From Candidatus Poribacteria bacterium (GTDB lineage Bacteria > Poribacteria > WGA-4E > WGA-3G), in assembly GCA_022828145.1 (NCBI GenBank), contig JAJEJA010000087.1, positions 1 to 64,000 on the forward strand: a stretch of 64,000 nucleotides of DNA, given 5' to 3'. Below are positions 26,843-35,325 of the stretch, one piece after another (positions within the stretch are counted from its first letter, which is position 1; each line of letters starts with the position of its first letter). A program made the position numbers and the translations under genes. The notes under the pieces were generated by a model, which did not search any database, was not told the origin of the DNA, and saw nothing but the letters and a program-made list of their open reading frames with translations.

Positions 26843-28885
26843 ATGAAACAAAACAAGCAACCCACACCCAAAAATGCTGTCCCAGGAGACACGGAAGGAC
26901 TTACATGGGCACTGCCAGAAGGCGCAATTGCACGCTTAGGGAAAGGAAGAGGTCCTAAAATAGTACTCTCGCCTAATAGCAAGTATTTCGCAGTGGGAAC
27001 CATGATCGGTCTTTGGTGGTATGATATATCCTCAAAGTCTCCTATTGCGTTGTGGGAAAATGAAAGAGGATTGATTTCTATTGCCAAGTTTTCTCCAAAT
27101 GGTGAATGGATCGCAATAGCAAATTGGGATGGTGTCATAAAACTATTAGATCTTCAGACTGGTGAATGCCTGGCACAGATGAAACGGATGGAAGATCAAA
27201 ATCTCTATTATTATCTCGGTTTTTCACACGATAGTAAGCGGATTGCTACTGCGAGCTGGAAGGGAATCATAGAGGTGTTGGATGTGCAGCAAGGTGTATG
27301 TATTGCACAGATGGACCGAGGGGATCGTGACGTCATTTCTGCTGATATTAACCAATTGGAATTCTCTCCTGATGGACGTTACGTTGCTGCAAGTGCAGAT
27401 GAACGTGAGACAAAAGGAACACAGACTTTCATTTGGTGTTCAGAAACAGGTAAGATCGTCTGTAAGTTTGCGGGTATAGGGTTCGTCTTCTCTCAAGATA
27501 GTCGCCTTTTTGCTGCTGCTACACCTGACGAATCCATCAATGATGATGACGATTGGAAAGCAAAATGTGTCTCAGTGTGGGATATAGCGACATGTGATCG
27601 CATCGCACATTTTGAGGGACATAGTGACTGGGTAGATCATATCACTTTTTCACTTGATGGAAAGCTACTTGCATCAAGTAGTAGAGATCAAAGTTTGCGC
27701 GTCTGGGACATCGCAAAGGGTGAGCAAAAGGATGTTTATACTGATTTTAATTCTACCCGAATTAAACCGTTCTATACGGAAGCTGGTGGACTCCTCGCGA
27801 TTGTAGATGCTGAAGATCTGCTTGATGTCTGGAATGTGGAAAGTGGTGAAAAACTATCCATACCTGAAGTTAATACTAACAGTATTGATGCTGCGTTGTT
27901 TAAAGAGTACCCGCAACCTATTTTGGCTGATTTAGAGCAAAACAGAGAAACCAGAATCGGTAATAATATAAATTTACTGTCAGATCTTTGGAGATTTAAT
28001 CATGTGCCACAACCTGTTGTATTCTTACCGGATGGAAAGACATTGGCAAGCACAAGTGATTTTAGAGGTGTAGTGTTTTGGGATGTTGACACTAAGCAGG
28101 TGCAAAAAACAGTGCTTGAGGACAAACGTATCACGTCTTTTACTGTATTGTCTTGTGGAAACATCCTCGCTGTCTATATTCGCCCAAACGAAGACTTTGG
28201 CTATGTGTGGGATGCTAAGAAACCTGAGGAAACTATTCTTAAAATAAAAGAGGAAGCACAACTGACGTGGAAAATTGATTTCACACCAACAGGAGATCAG
28301 ATCGCTATCAGTAGTAGAGCAGGTACGATTTATAAATGGGACATTGAGAATAAGACAAGGTTAGAGCCATTCGTTGGGCATAAAGAGTTCATCTGGTCTG
28401 TAAAATATTCACCAGATGGCAAACGGCTCGTTAGCGGCTCAAGTGATAAAACCGCTCGTGTGTGGGATGTGGAGACAAGTAAAGAGATTGCGACTTTACC
28501 ACTGAGAAAGAGAAGCGTACTGATGAATATTGCATTTTCTCCTTGTGGGAGATACATTGCTGGTGGTATGCATAGGGAAATACGTTTGTGGTGCGCAGAT
28601 AGTTATGAAACGCTTTTGGTTATTCCCCAGACAGAGACTATAAGTCCCTACGCCTTATCATTTTCGCACTGTGGACGATATCTGGCAAGCGGGACTTGGT
28701 GGCAGAAGGATATGGAGAAAATGGCAATTAGGTTATGGGATGTTAGCAGTGGTGAGAACATAGCAACCCTTTGGGGGCATCCGACAGATATTCAGTCGCT
28801 TGCATTCTCACTAGATGACACTGTTTTAGCAAGTGGAAGTTTTGATGGCACTATCATACTTTGGGATACGAAACCTTATATGTAG
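26843..28885 (+). CDS. WD40 double beta-propeller protein without signal peptide
   Basis: 680 residues. AAGGAG lies seven bases before the start. The polar N-terminus has no signal peptide or membrane segment, so it is likely cytoplasmic. After residue 20 it has the same entry segment as the two other WD40 proteins here (TWALPEGAIARLGKGRG), then 14 WD-type blades (for example VSVWDIATC, ARVWDVETS, IRLWDVSSG), again fitting two seven-bladed propellers. Several blades have lost the standard residues (LDLQTG, LDVQQG). No catalytic domain. It precedes a 150-residue unknown protein by 14 bp, and the two are probably one operon. It may scaffold a protein complex; partner unknown. Confidence 0.75.
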   Translation: MKQNKQPTPKNAVPGDTEGLTWALPEGAIARLGKGRGPKIVLSPNSKYFAVGTMIGLWWYDISSKSPIALWENERGLISIAKFSPNGEWIAIANWDGVIKLLDLQTGECLAQMKRMEDQNLYYYLGFSHDSKRIATASWKGIIEVLDVQQGVCIAQMDRGDRDVISADINQLEFSPDGRYVAASADERETKGTQTFIWCSETGKIVCKFAGIGFVFSQDSRLFAAATPDESINDDDDWKAKCVSVWDIATCDRIAHFEGHSDWVDHITFSLDGKLLASSSRDQSLRVWDIAKGEQKDVYTDFNSTRIKPFYTEAGGLLAIVDAEDLLDVWNVESGEKLSIPEVNTNSIDAALFKEYPQPILADLEQNRETRIGNNINLLSDLWRFNHVPQPVVFLPDGKTLASTSDFRGVVFWDVDTKQVQKTVLEDKRITSFTVLSCGNILAVYIRPNEDFGYVWDAKKPEETILKIKEEAQLTWKIDFTPTGDQIAISSRAGTIYKWDIENKTRLEPFVGHKEFIWSVKYSPDGKRLVSGSSDKTARVWDVETSKEIATLPLRKRSVLMNIAFSPCGRYIAGGMHREIRLWCADSYETLLVIPQTETISPYALSFSHCGRYLASGTWWQKDMEKMAIRLWDVSSGENIATLWGHPTDIQSLAFSLDDTVLASGSFDGTIILWDTKPYM

Positions 28886-28899
28886 AAAGGAGGTGAGAT

Positions 28900-29352
28900 A
28901 TGATGGATAGATTTGAACCGAACAACATTGAGGAAGTTGATGCGGCTTTAAAGTACTTCAATGATTTTCACGATGGATACGTTGAAGGTTTTGAAGTAAA
29001 GTTCGAAAACTACAAGAGCATTGATGAAAACGGTATCGCACATGGCATCGGACAGGCTGATATGACAATTATTCTCACTGTAAACGCTTATCCTTATGGT
29101 AAAGAACATAACCAATTAGTGAGGGTTGAATTCATTGATGTCAAGTCTTATGAGATCATATCTGAAAGACATGATCCGTTTCCGATGTGGGGTATTTCTG
29201 AAGCAACTACAAGATCTGCCCCTGTGCCTAATGAAGATGATATATATTGGGATTTTGCTTTTTTGGGAGACAAAACAACTTTCAATGTAACGTGCTCCAG
29301 AATCGTCTTTACAAATATCGGTTATGTTATGAATGAAGAAAAACAGTCGTAA
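28900..29352 (+). CDS. Small acidic protein of unknown family
   Basis: 150 residues. A near-perfect SD (AAGGAGGTGA) lies six bases before the start; a second ATG follows directly. The protein is acidic, without signal peptide or membrane segment. It begins with a helical part (ALKYFNDFHDGYVEGFEVKF) followed by beta-rich sequence (MTIILTVNAYPYG, LVRVEFIDVKSYEI, TFNVTCSRIVFTNIGYVM). The FHDGYVEG start loosely recalls small immunity-type or DUF proteins with an FHD motif, but no family is claimed. Its coupling to the cytoplasmic WD40 gene suggests a partner. Confidence 0.65.
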   Translation: MMDRFEPNNIEEVDAALKYFNDFHDGYVEGFEVKFENYKSIDENGIAHGIGQADMTIILTVNAYPYGKEHNQLVRVEFIDVKSYEIISERHDPFPMWGISEATTRSAPVPNEDDIYWDFAFLGDKTTFNVTCSRIVFTNIGYVMNEEKQS

Positions 29353-29714
29353 ATTATGCTAAAAATGTTGTCTGAGTCGCGCCAAATATATCGCTGGCGC
29401 GGATTACGCGGAGGACGCGGAAGGGGAAAAGGGATGACAGAATGGCAGAATGGAAGAGGGAATGGGTGGGAGGATAGAAGAATGGAAGAATGGAAGAAGC
29501 ACAATCAAGGATGAATGTGCTACAAATCGGATGTCCTTTATTCGCTGCAAGGATTTCCGGGGTTGTTTTTCTCTCCGTTAGAGAGAATTGAGCGTAGCCC
29601 GAGCAAAAAGTTTTAGGTATCTCGTTATTGAATGATGGCGTTAGTCGTTTGGACTTGGAAAAGCGGTTCGTTCTAAGTGTCAGGCAACGCATCTGATGCT
29701 GTCATGACTTTCGT
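29353..29714. other. Gene-free stretch with purine-rich and hairpin repeats
   Basis: No credible gene. Around 29400-29495 there is purine-rich, slightly repetitive DNA built on GGAATGGAAGA and GGCAGAATGG. At 29495-29523 there is one GCACAATCAAGGATGAATGTGC hairpin-family copy. The rest shows nothing recognisable. Confidence 0.55.
29495..29523. repeat. Hairpin repeat (GCACAATC...ATGTGC family)
   Basis: Single copy with the AAGGATGA loop, matching copies at 5385, about 44700 and 48590. Arms GCACA and TGTGC pair. Confidence 0.7.
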
Positions 29715-30632
<918 letters not shown>

Positions 30633-30760
30633 AACTATTGGGTTTCCTCTCTCATATTGTTTATTAGGATTATATCGTAGGGAAGAGGTTTCCCTGCTAA
30701 TTCTTGCGTTGCAATCGGTCGGGGAGCCCCTACCCCTACGACTGTCTACAATACAGTTAG

Positions 30761-30905
30761 TTATTTTTTGCTCCCGCGTTGATCCAGTCAATAATAAGTT
30801 GAATCTGATTTGCGTCAAGATAAGGACCCTCAGGCGGCATCTTAAAGAGTTTAGCAATTTTTGTGCCAACTTTTACAACAAGCAGGAAGCCATATCTTGG
30901 TAGGA
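30761..30905 (-). pseudogene. Decayed cytochrome-c-type domain remnant
   Basis: In a frame different from the neighbouring gene, the minus strand encodes GTKIAKLFKMPPEGPYLDAN followed by QIQLIIDWINAGAKNN and a stop at 30761. This matches the end of the cytochrome domains in the adjacent gene (MPPxGPxL, then IQxFRDWIN). The upstream part with the CX4CH motif is missing, so this is a 5'-truncated remnant of a third domain or an older gene copy. The gap 30633-30971 otherwise holds a 17-bp direct repeat at 30920-30957. Confidence 0.6.
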
Positions 30906-30919
30906 TAATCTGAATTTTT

Positions 30920-30957
30920 TGTTCAGAATTTGGACAGGACTGTTCAGAATTTGGACA
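30920..30957. repeat. 17-bp direct repeat
   Basis: TGTTCAGAATTTGGACA occurs at 30920-30936 and again at 30941-30957, separated by GGAC. Located between the decayed cytochrome remnant and the DUF309 gene. Meaning unknown. Confidence 0.7.
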
Positions 30958-30971
30958 ACCTTGTCATTGCG

Positions 30972-31541
30972 CTAAAGCTGCAGCAGTATGAGTGGAGGTG
31001 CTTTTATCTCTTGGTAGGTTTTTTCTGTGACTTGATCTGAAAAAAACGGTGCGAAGAATGTGTCTGCGATGTCTAAAAATTCAGGTAGGTCTATACCCAT
31101 GTAATTGCTTGCCATATCACCACTTTCAACAACGACTTGGCGCAGCTTACTACGTCCAGCGGTTGAAAGGGTGCGTAATGGTCGCAACATCCGCATGTGA
31201 TATTTTATGAGAGACGCTGATACCTGAATTAACCCTTGTAGAAACAGACGATACGTGTCCTCTGCACGATGCCATAACCCTTCCCAGGCTTCGTGTGCCT
31301 CCCACCAATAAGCGAAATTGTAAAGATCAACACCGTATAAGTAATCTTCATTCTGCCTCCACATTTCTGGCGGTGGCGGGTTGTCATCATGTGCTTCCTC
31401 TATACCGTAACTGTGTCCCAGTGGGTCACGAATCGGATGGGGTGTGACACCGGGAAGATGTCTATAAGGCGGAAAGGGTATGTGTGGACAATACCGATGC
31501 CAATTTGTATCAAAGGGTTCTGGTTGTTTGTGCCTTTCCAT
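30972..31541 (-). CDS. DUF309-like protein
   Basis: 189 residues, cytoplasmic. The core LYNFAYWWEAHEAWEGLWHR followed by YRLFLQGLIQVSASLIKYHM is the DUF309 signature (FNxGxFWEAHExxExxW then FLQGLIQxAA). This small helical domain has a conserved His-Glu pair and no established function. An N-terminal extension of about 70 residues is rich in Pro and His (CPHIPFPPYRHLPG). It starts 15 bp after the UDP-glucose dehydrogenase gene on the same strand and is likely co-transcribed. Confidence 0.75.
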   Translation of the reverse strand: MERHKQPEPFDTNWHRYCPHIPFPPYRHLPGVTPHPIRDPLGHSYGIEEAHDDNPPPPEMWRQNEDYLYGVDLYNFAYWWEAHEAWEGLWHRAEDTYRLFLQGLIQVSASLIKYHMRMLRPLRTLSTAGRSKLRQVVVESGDMASNYMGIDLPEFLDIADTFFAPFFSDQVTEKTYQEIKAPPLILLQL

Positions 31542-31556
31542 ATCTGTAATTTGAAT

Positions 31557-32915
31557 CTACCTGCCGATGCCGATGTAATGGAAACCGGCACTTCTCGCTT
31601 CTTGTGGCGAAAAGACATTGCGTCCATCAATAAGTATCGGTGTCTTCATCTGTTTGGCAAGCTTACGGAGTTCTAACCTGTGATAAAGTTCCCATTCCGT
31701 CACAAGTACCAATGCATCTGCGTTATAAGAGAGTTGGTACACATCTTCTACAAAGTTGATCTGAATATCGTGCAATAATTTATGCGTGTTCGGCATTGCA
31801 ATAGGGTCGTGAACGGTAACTTTCGCACCTTCAGCAACGAGTTGACGGATAATATCAAGCGAAGGTGCTTCCCGTATATCATCTGTGTTAGGTTTAAATG
31901 CGAGTCCAAGGATACCGATTCTTTTTCCGTGTAACGTCTTTAGAACAGCTCGCAATTTTTCCACGATGCGTTTCCGTTGTTGAAAGTTGACTGTTCGTGC
32001 GGCTGCTGTTATTGGCATTTCGTATCCAGCTTGTGCAGCGACACCTAAGAGTGCAGCAGTATCTTTCGGGTAGCAGCTGCCCCCCCATCCTAAACCTGCC
32101 CGGAGGAAGCGGTGTCCGATCCGAGAGTCAAGTCCGATACCGCGAGCGACCTCTGTCACATCTGCCTCTACCTCCTCACAGAGTCCTGCAATTTCATTGA
32201 TAAAACTGATTTTAAGTGCAAGAAAAGTGTTTGCGGCGTATTTTATCATCTCTGCGCTGTTCGGGTCAGTTGTCATCATAGGCGGTAGATGGTAAGACGG
32301 TGGACGTGGTAACCAAGAGGGTGGATCGAAGGTCTGTTCTAAGATCGGTTTATATAGCCTACGCAATGCTTCTATGGCATTATCGCTGTTTGCGCCGACG
32401 ACGATCCTGTCAGGATAGAATGCGCCTTGCAGTGCCAAACCTTCCTGCAGAAACTCTGGATTAGATGTGATAGATACATCTCCCTGAATCTTACGTTGTG
32501 AAAAGACTTCATTAACGACTTCTGCTACACGTCTGTTCGTCCCGATAGGCACAGTTGATTTTATGACAAGCGTATAATGTTTATCTGGATCACAGAATTG
32601 TGCGACTTCTTTTGCGGCATCTTCTACGTGTCGTGTATCTGCCTCTCCACTTTTCTTCGGTGGTGTGCCGACAGCAATCATGATAAGTTCTGCGTCTGGA
32701 ACAACTTCATCAAAACGTGATGTGAAACGGATCGTATGTCCGACATTGTCTATTAGGTCTTGTATGCCGGGTTCGTGAATAGGACTTTCACCTGTGTGTA
32801 ACAGGTTAAGTTTATTATTGTCTTTATCAACAGCAGCGACATCGTGGTTTAGATATGCGAGTACTACAGCCGTAGTTAGTCCTACATATCCTGTGCCAAT
32901 AATTGTAACTTTCAT
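31557..32915 (-). CDS. ugd: UDP-glucose 6-dehydrogenase
   Basis: 452 residues. It oxidises UDP-glucose to UDP-glucuronate with two NAD, supplying uronic acid for capsule or exopolysaccharide. N-terminal Rossmann motif IGTGYVGLTTAVVLA; central DPNSAEMIKYAANTFLALKI; catalytic C281 in GWGGSCYPKDT; C-terminal domain with GILGLAFKPNTDDIREAPS. Length is normal (family about 430-470). A segment around 205-225 (PSWLPRPPSYHLPPMM) is a proline-rich insertion not usual in the family. GDP-mannose dehydrogenase-type relatives share the fold, but the motifs favour UDP-glucose. Cytoplasmic. Confidence 0.9.
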   Translation of the reverse strand: MKVTIIGTGYVGLTTAVVLAYLNHDVAAVDKDNNKLNLLHTGESPIHEPGIQDLIDNVGHTIRFTSRFDEVVPDAELIMIAVGTPPKKSGEADTRHVEDAAKEVAQFCDPDKHYTLVIKSTVPIGTNRRVAEVVNEVFSQRKIQGDVSITSNPEFLQEGLALQGAFYPDRIVVGANSDNAIEALRRLYKPILEQTFDPPSWLPRPPSYHLPPMMTTDPNSAEMIKYAANTFLALKISFINEIAGLCEEVEADVTEVARGIGLDSRIGHRFLRAGLGWGGSCYPKDTAALLGVAAQAGYEMPITAAARTVNFQQRKRIVEKLRAVLKTLHGKRIGILGLAFKPNTDDIREAPSLDIIRQLVAEGAKVTVHDPIAMPNTHKLLHDIQINFVEDVYQLSYNADALVLVTEWELYHRLELRKLAKQMKTPILIDGRNVFSPQEARSAGFHYIGIGR

Positions 32916-32990
32916 ATTTTCCTCAAGTGGATAGTGTTCCGTGTTTATTATATCATATTTACGAATGAATAGGTTTTAAAATCTTAACCT

Positions 32991-33019
32991 TGACAACGCA
33001 ACCTAAGATATGGTATAAT
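32991..33019 (+). promoter_or_regulatory. Consensus sigma-70 promoter of the tRNA-Gly operon
   Basis: TTGACA (32991-32996), 17-bp spacer, TATAAT (33014-33019). The predicted start near 33026 is about 9 nt before the tRNA. No terminator separates the tRNA from the following protein genes. Confidence 0.8.
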
Positions 33020-33034
33020 TTCTATAACGGCAGC

Positions 33035-33106
33035 GCGGGTGTAGCTCAGCGGTAGAGCATCAGCTTCCCAAGCTGAGGGTCGCGGGTTCAATTCCCGTCG
33101 CCCGCT
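33035..33106 (+). tRNA. tRNA-Gly (CCC anticodon)
   Basis: 72 nt with a complete cloverleaf. Acceptor GCGGGTG / CGCCCGC; D arm GCTC / GAGC; anticodon stem TCAGC / GCTGA around loop TTCCCAA (anticodon CCC, reading GGG). T arm GCGGG-TTCAATT-CCCGT; discriminator U73, usual for glycine. CCA is not encoded. Confidence 0.95.
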
Positions 33107-33138
33107 TGAACGTTAATTATAAGTCTGAAGAGGAAATC

Positions 33139-34299
33139 ATGGCAAAAAATAAACGACCGACCAAAGAAGAAATCCAAGAAGATAAATTTATCAATCTTGT
33201 CCTATCATGTTACGGGTTCTTGAAAGACAATGTCAGAACCATAAGCATCACATTAGCAGTACTTATCGTTGCAGTCGCTGCGTATACTATCTATACACAA
33301 AATCAGGAAAGAGAGTATGCTGAAGCTTCTGCAGATTTCAATGCTGCAAGAAAAATCTCTACAGAAGCTGAAACGAACTATTTTGATACGACTTCTCCCG
33401 AAGATACCGAGGATACCGAGGATACCGAGGATGACCCTGAAGAAGAGAAAGCATCCTTTGAAGATTCAGAAGAAAAACTGAAGGCATTTTTAGATAAATA
33501 TCCCAAGATTACTTATACTGATAAAGCAAGATATAATTATGCCAAGAATCTCTATTATCAAGGGAAATATGAAGAAGCCCGCAAAGAATTTGAGAATGTG
33601 ATTGAAACACATCAACCGGAGAATGAGATTTACGCATTTTATGCGCAGAAGGCTGTCGGTAACTGCTACGAGCAGGAAGGGAAATACGAAGAAGCAATCT
33701 CCGCTTATGAAGAACGCGAATTTCCAAAAACTGCACAACTGCCACAGGAAATACGGCAATATGTGCTTTCAAACGCAAAACTGAATCAAGCACTCTGTTA
33801 TGAAAAGATAAATGCTCCGGAAGACGCAAAGGCAGCATATAAAGAAATTATAGATGATTTTAAGCAGTCACTTGAAATCGCAATCCAGAAAAAAAGCAAA
33901 GATTTGATCAAAGAAGTAAAAGAGGTACTCAAAATTATTGAGGAACCACTTGACCTTCAAAAAGCCGAACATACGGAAACAGAACAGCACTACTATACAG
34001 CACTTGTTGAATACACCGATACGATCCGAACCTATAAAGTCCAGAAAGATATAAAAGGTGGGTTGCCGGAAGATGTTCGAAAACGTATCAGAAGTTTTGA
34101 AGATGTGACAACGGCTTTTATGACAAACGTACAAACTGCCCGCAACCATGAGAAATCTGATTCTATCAGTAATACACTGTATTACTATAACGCCGCTGTA
34201 GAATTTGAAAAGTTTGGATTCAGCAGAGATCTTTATGAGAAGGCGCTCCTTAATTATAATCGTCTCGCCGCTATTGGAATCGGAGGATCGGATGAATAA
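33139..34299 (+). CDS. Membrane-anchored TPR protein
   Basis: 386 residues from the ATG at 33139, with GAGGA six bases upstream; the longer frame would begin in the tRNA. A cytoplasmic basic stretch of about 45 residues precedes one TM segment (ITLAVLIVAVAAYTIYT), then an acidic repeat (TED three times, from a 9-bp tandem repeat at 33403-33429). A long helical region with TPR-like units follows (ARYNYAKNLYYQGKYEEARK, AVGNCYEQEGKYEEAISAYE, LNQALCYEKINAPEDAKAAY). The layout resembles YfgM-type ancillary proteins of the envelope. It probably scaffolds protein complexes outside the membrane. It is first protein gene after tRNA-Gly and overlaps the next gene by 8 bp. Confidence 0.75.
   Translation: MAKNKRPTKEEIQEDKFINLVLSCYGFLKDNVRTISITLAVLIVAVAAYTIYTQNQEREYAEASADFNAARKISTEAETNYFDTTSPEDTEDTEDTEDDPEEEKASFEDSEEKLKAFLDKYPKITYTDKARYNYAKNLYYQGKYEEARKEFENVIETHQPENEIYAFYAQKAVGNCYEQEGKYEEAISAYEEREFPKTAQLPQEIRQYVLSNAKLNQALCYEKINAPEDAKAAYKEIIDDFKQSLEIAIQKKSKDLIKEVKEVLKIIEEPLDLQKAEHTETEQHYYTALVEYTDTIRTYKVQKDIKGGLPEDVRKRIRSFEDVTTAFMTNVQTARNHEKSDSISNTLYYYNAAVEFEKFGFSRDLYEKALLNYNRLAAIGIGGSDE
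33403..33429 (+). repeat. Three tandem 9-bp units (GATACCGAG)
   Basis: Encodes Asp-Thr-Glu three times inside the TPR protein just after its TM segment. In-frame slippage could change the copy number. Confidence 0.8.
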
Positions 34300-35317
34300 T
34301 GACAAAACCTTTGACTCCTCTTCTAACGTCCGTATTGCATACAAACTGATCTGTTCATTGTTTGGTATACTATGCGTTACCGTTTTTCTACCTATTACTG
34401 TAGCAGCTCAGTTGGAAGGACGGATTGCTTATGCGGTTTCGGGCTTTAACGAAAAGCTCGGTAGATCGGATTTTAATCTATACATGACAACTTTTACCGA
34501 AAAGGAAGATTTTGAAACGATTGCGTTGAATCATTCAGGATTGTATCCTGTGTGGAGTCCGAAGGATGACACGTTATACTTTGTCCAACATGTTGGCACT
34601 GAATCTCATATCTTTTCTATTGATGTGACGAAACCAAAGCAAAAGACACAACTTACTGCCATTGGTGGTACCTACCGTTTTCTTTCGGTTTCACCTAACG
34701 GTAAAAAACTCGCCTTCAACGGATATACGAATCAACAGTTACAACAAGATAACCAGATTTGGATACTTGATCTTGATACGGGTGAGATGGAAACGGTCAC
34801 CTCTATTCCACATTTTGGGAGAACGTTCTTCTTTTACGGCATCTCTTGGGGGCCTCAAAGTCAAAGATTGGTGTTTTCATTGGAAAGATCCGGCGGGTTA
34901 GAACAACTTTACTTGTTGGACATTGAGACACAAGAAATAGAAGTATTGACTGAGTTCAATATAGATTATTATCCTGTGTGGTCGCCAGATGGACAGAAGA
35001 TTTTGTTCCGTAGGTGGAACAGAGAATTTGACACATTGCTTACCATTGATGTTGAAACAAGAGCGATTTCACCACTATTCACCGTAGATAAACAAACGTC
35101 AATGTGGACAGACTGGTCATTTGATGGACGATCTATTATTTATTCGCGATGGGGAGTATTCTACCTATATGATATTGATTCTGGCAAAGCAGAAGAACTT
35201 TTTCAAGTAGAGGGTGGTATTTTTGCAATTTCTTGGTGGCGTCAGGCCGTGCTACCTGTAGAACCTAAACAGAAGTTGGCAACAACGTGGGGAGATGTCA
35301 AGAGCGACTCAAGATAA
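34292..35317 (+). CDS. Secreted TolB/PD40-like beta-propeller with TWG tail
   Basis: 341 residues from the ATG at 34292, which overlaps the end of the TPR gene by 8 bp and has GGAGG just upstream; translational coupling is likely. A signal peptide (ICSLFGILCVTVFLPITVAA) precedes about six PD40/TolB-type blades (LYPVWSPKDDTLYFVQH, FLSVSPNGKKLAFNG, YPVWSPDGQKILFRRW, WTDWSFDGRSIIYSRW). The C-terminus VEPKQKLATTWGDVKSDSR is the tail shared with other secreted proteins here. TolB itself works with Pal in the envelope; whether this one does is unknown. It is encoded inside a replication/transcription gene cluster. Confidence 0.8.
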   Translation: MNNDKTFDSSSNVRIAYKLICSLFGILCVTVFLPITVAAQLEGRIAYAVSGFNEKLGRSDFNLYMTTFTEKEDFETIALNHSGLYPVWSPKDDTLYFVQHVGTESHIFSIDVTKPKQKTQLTAIGGTYRFLSVSPNGKKLAFNGYTNQQLQQDNQIWILDLDTGEMETVTSIPHFGRTFFFYGISWGPQSQRLVFSLERSGGLEQLYLLDIETQEIEVLTEFNIDYYPVWSPDGQKILFRRWNREFDTLLTIDVETRAISPLFTVDKQTSMWTDWSFDGRSIIYSRWGVFYLYDIDSGKAEELFQVEGGIFAISWWRQAVLPVEPKQKLATTWGDVKSDSR

Positions 35318-35325
35318 TACGATAA

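Noticed and set aside
30633-30869. Upstream extension of the haem lipoprotein to a start at 30869
   Set aside because: The extra 79 codons lack homology and lie over a decayed cytochrome fragment in another frame; the lipobox signal peptide begins at 30632.
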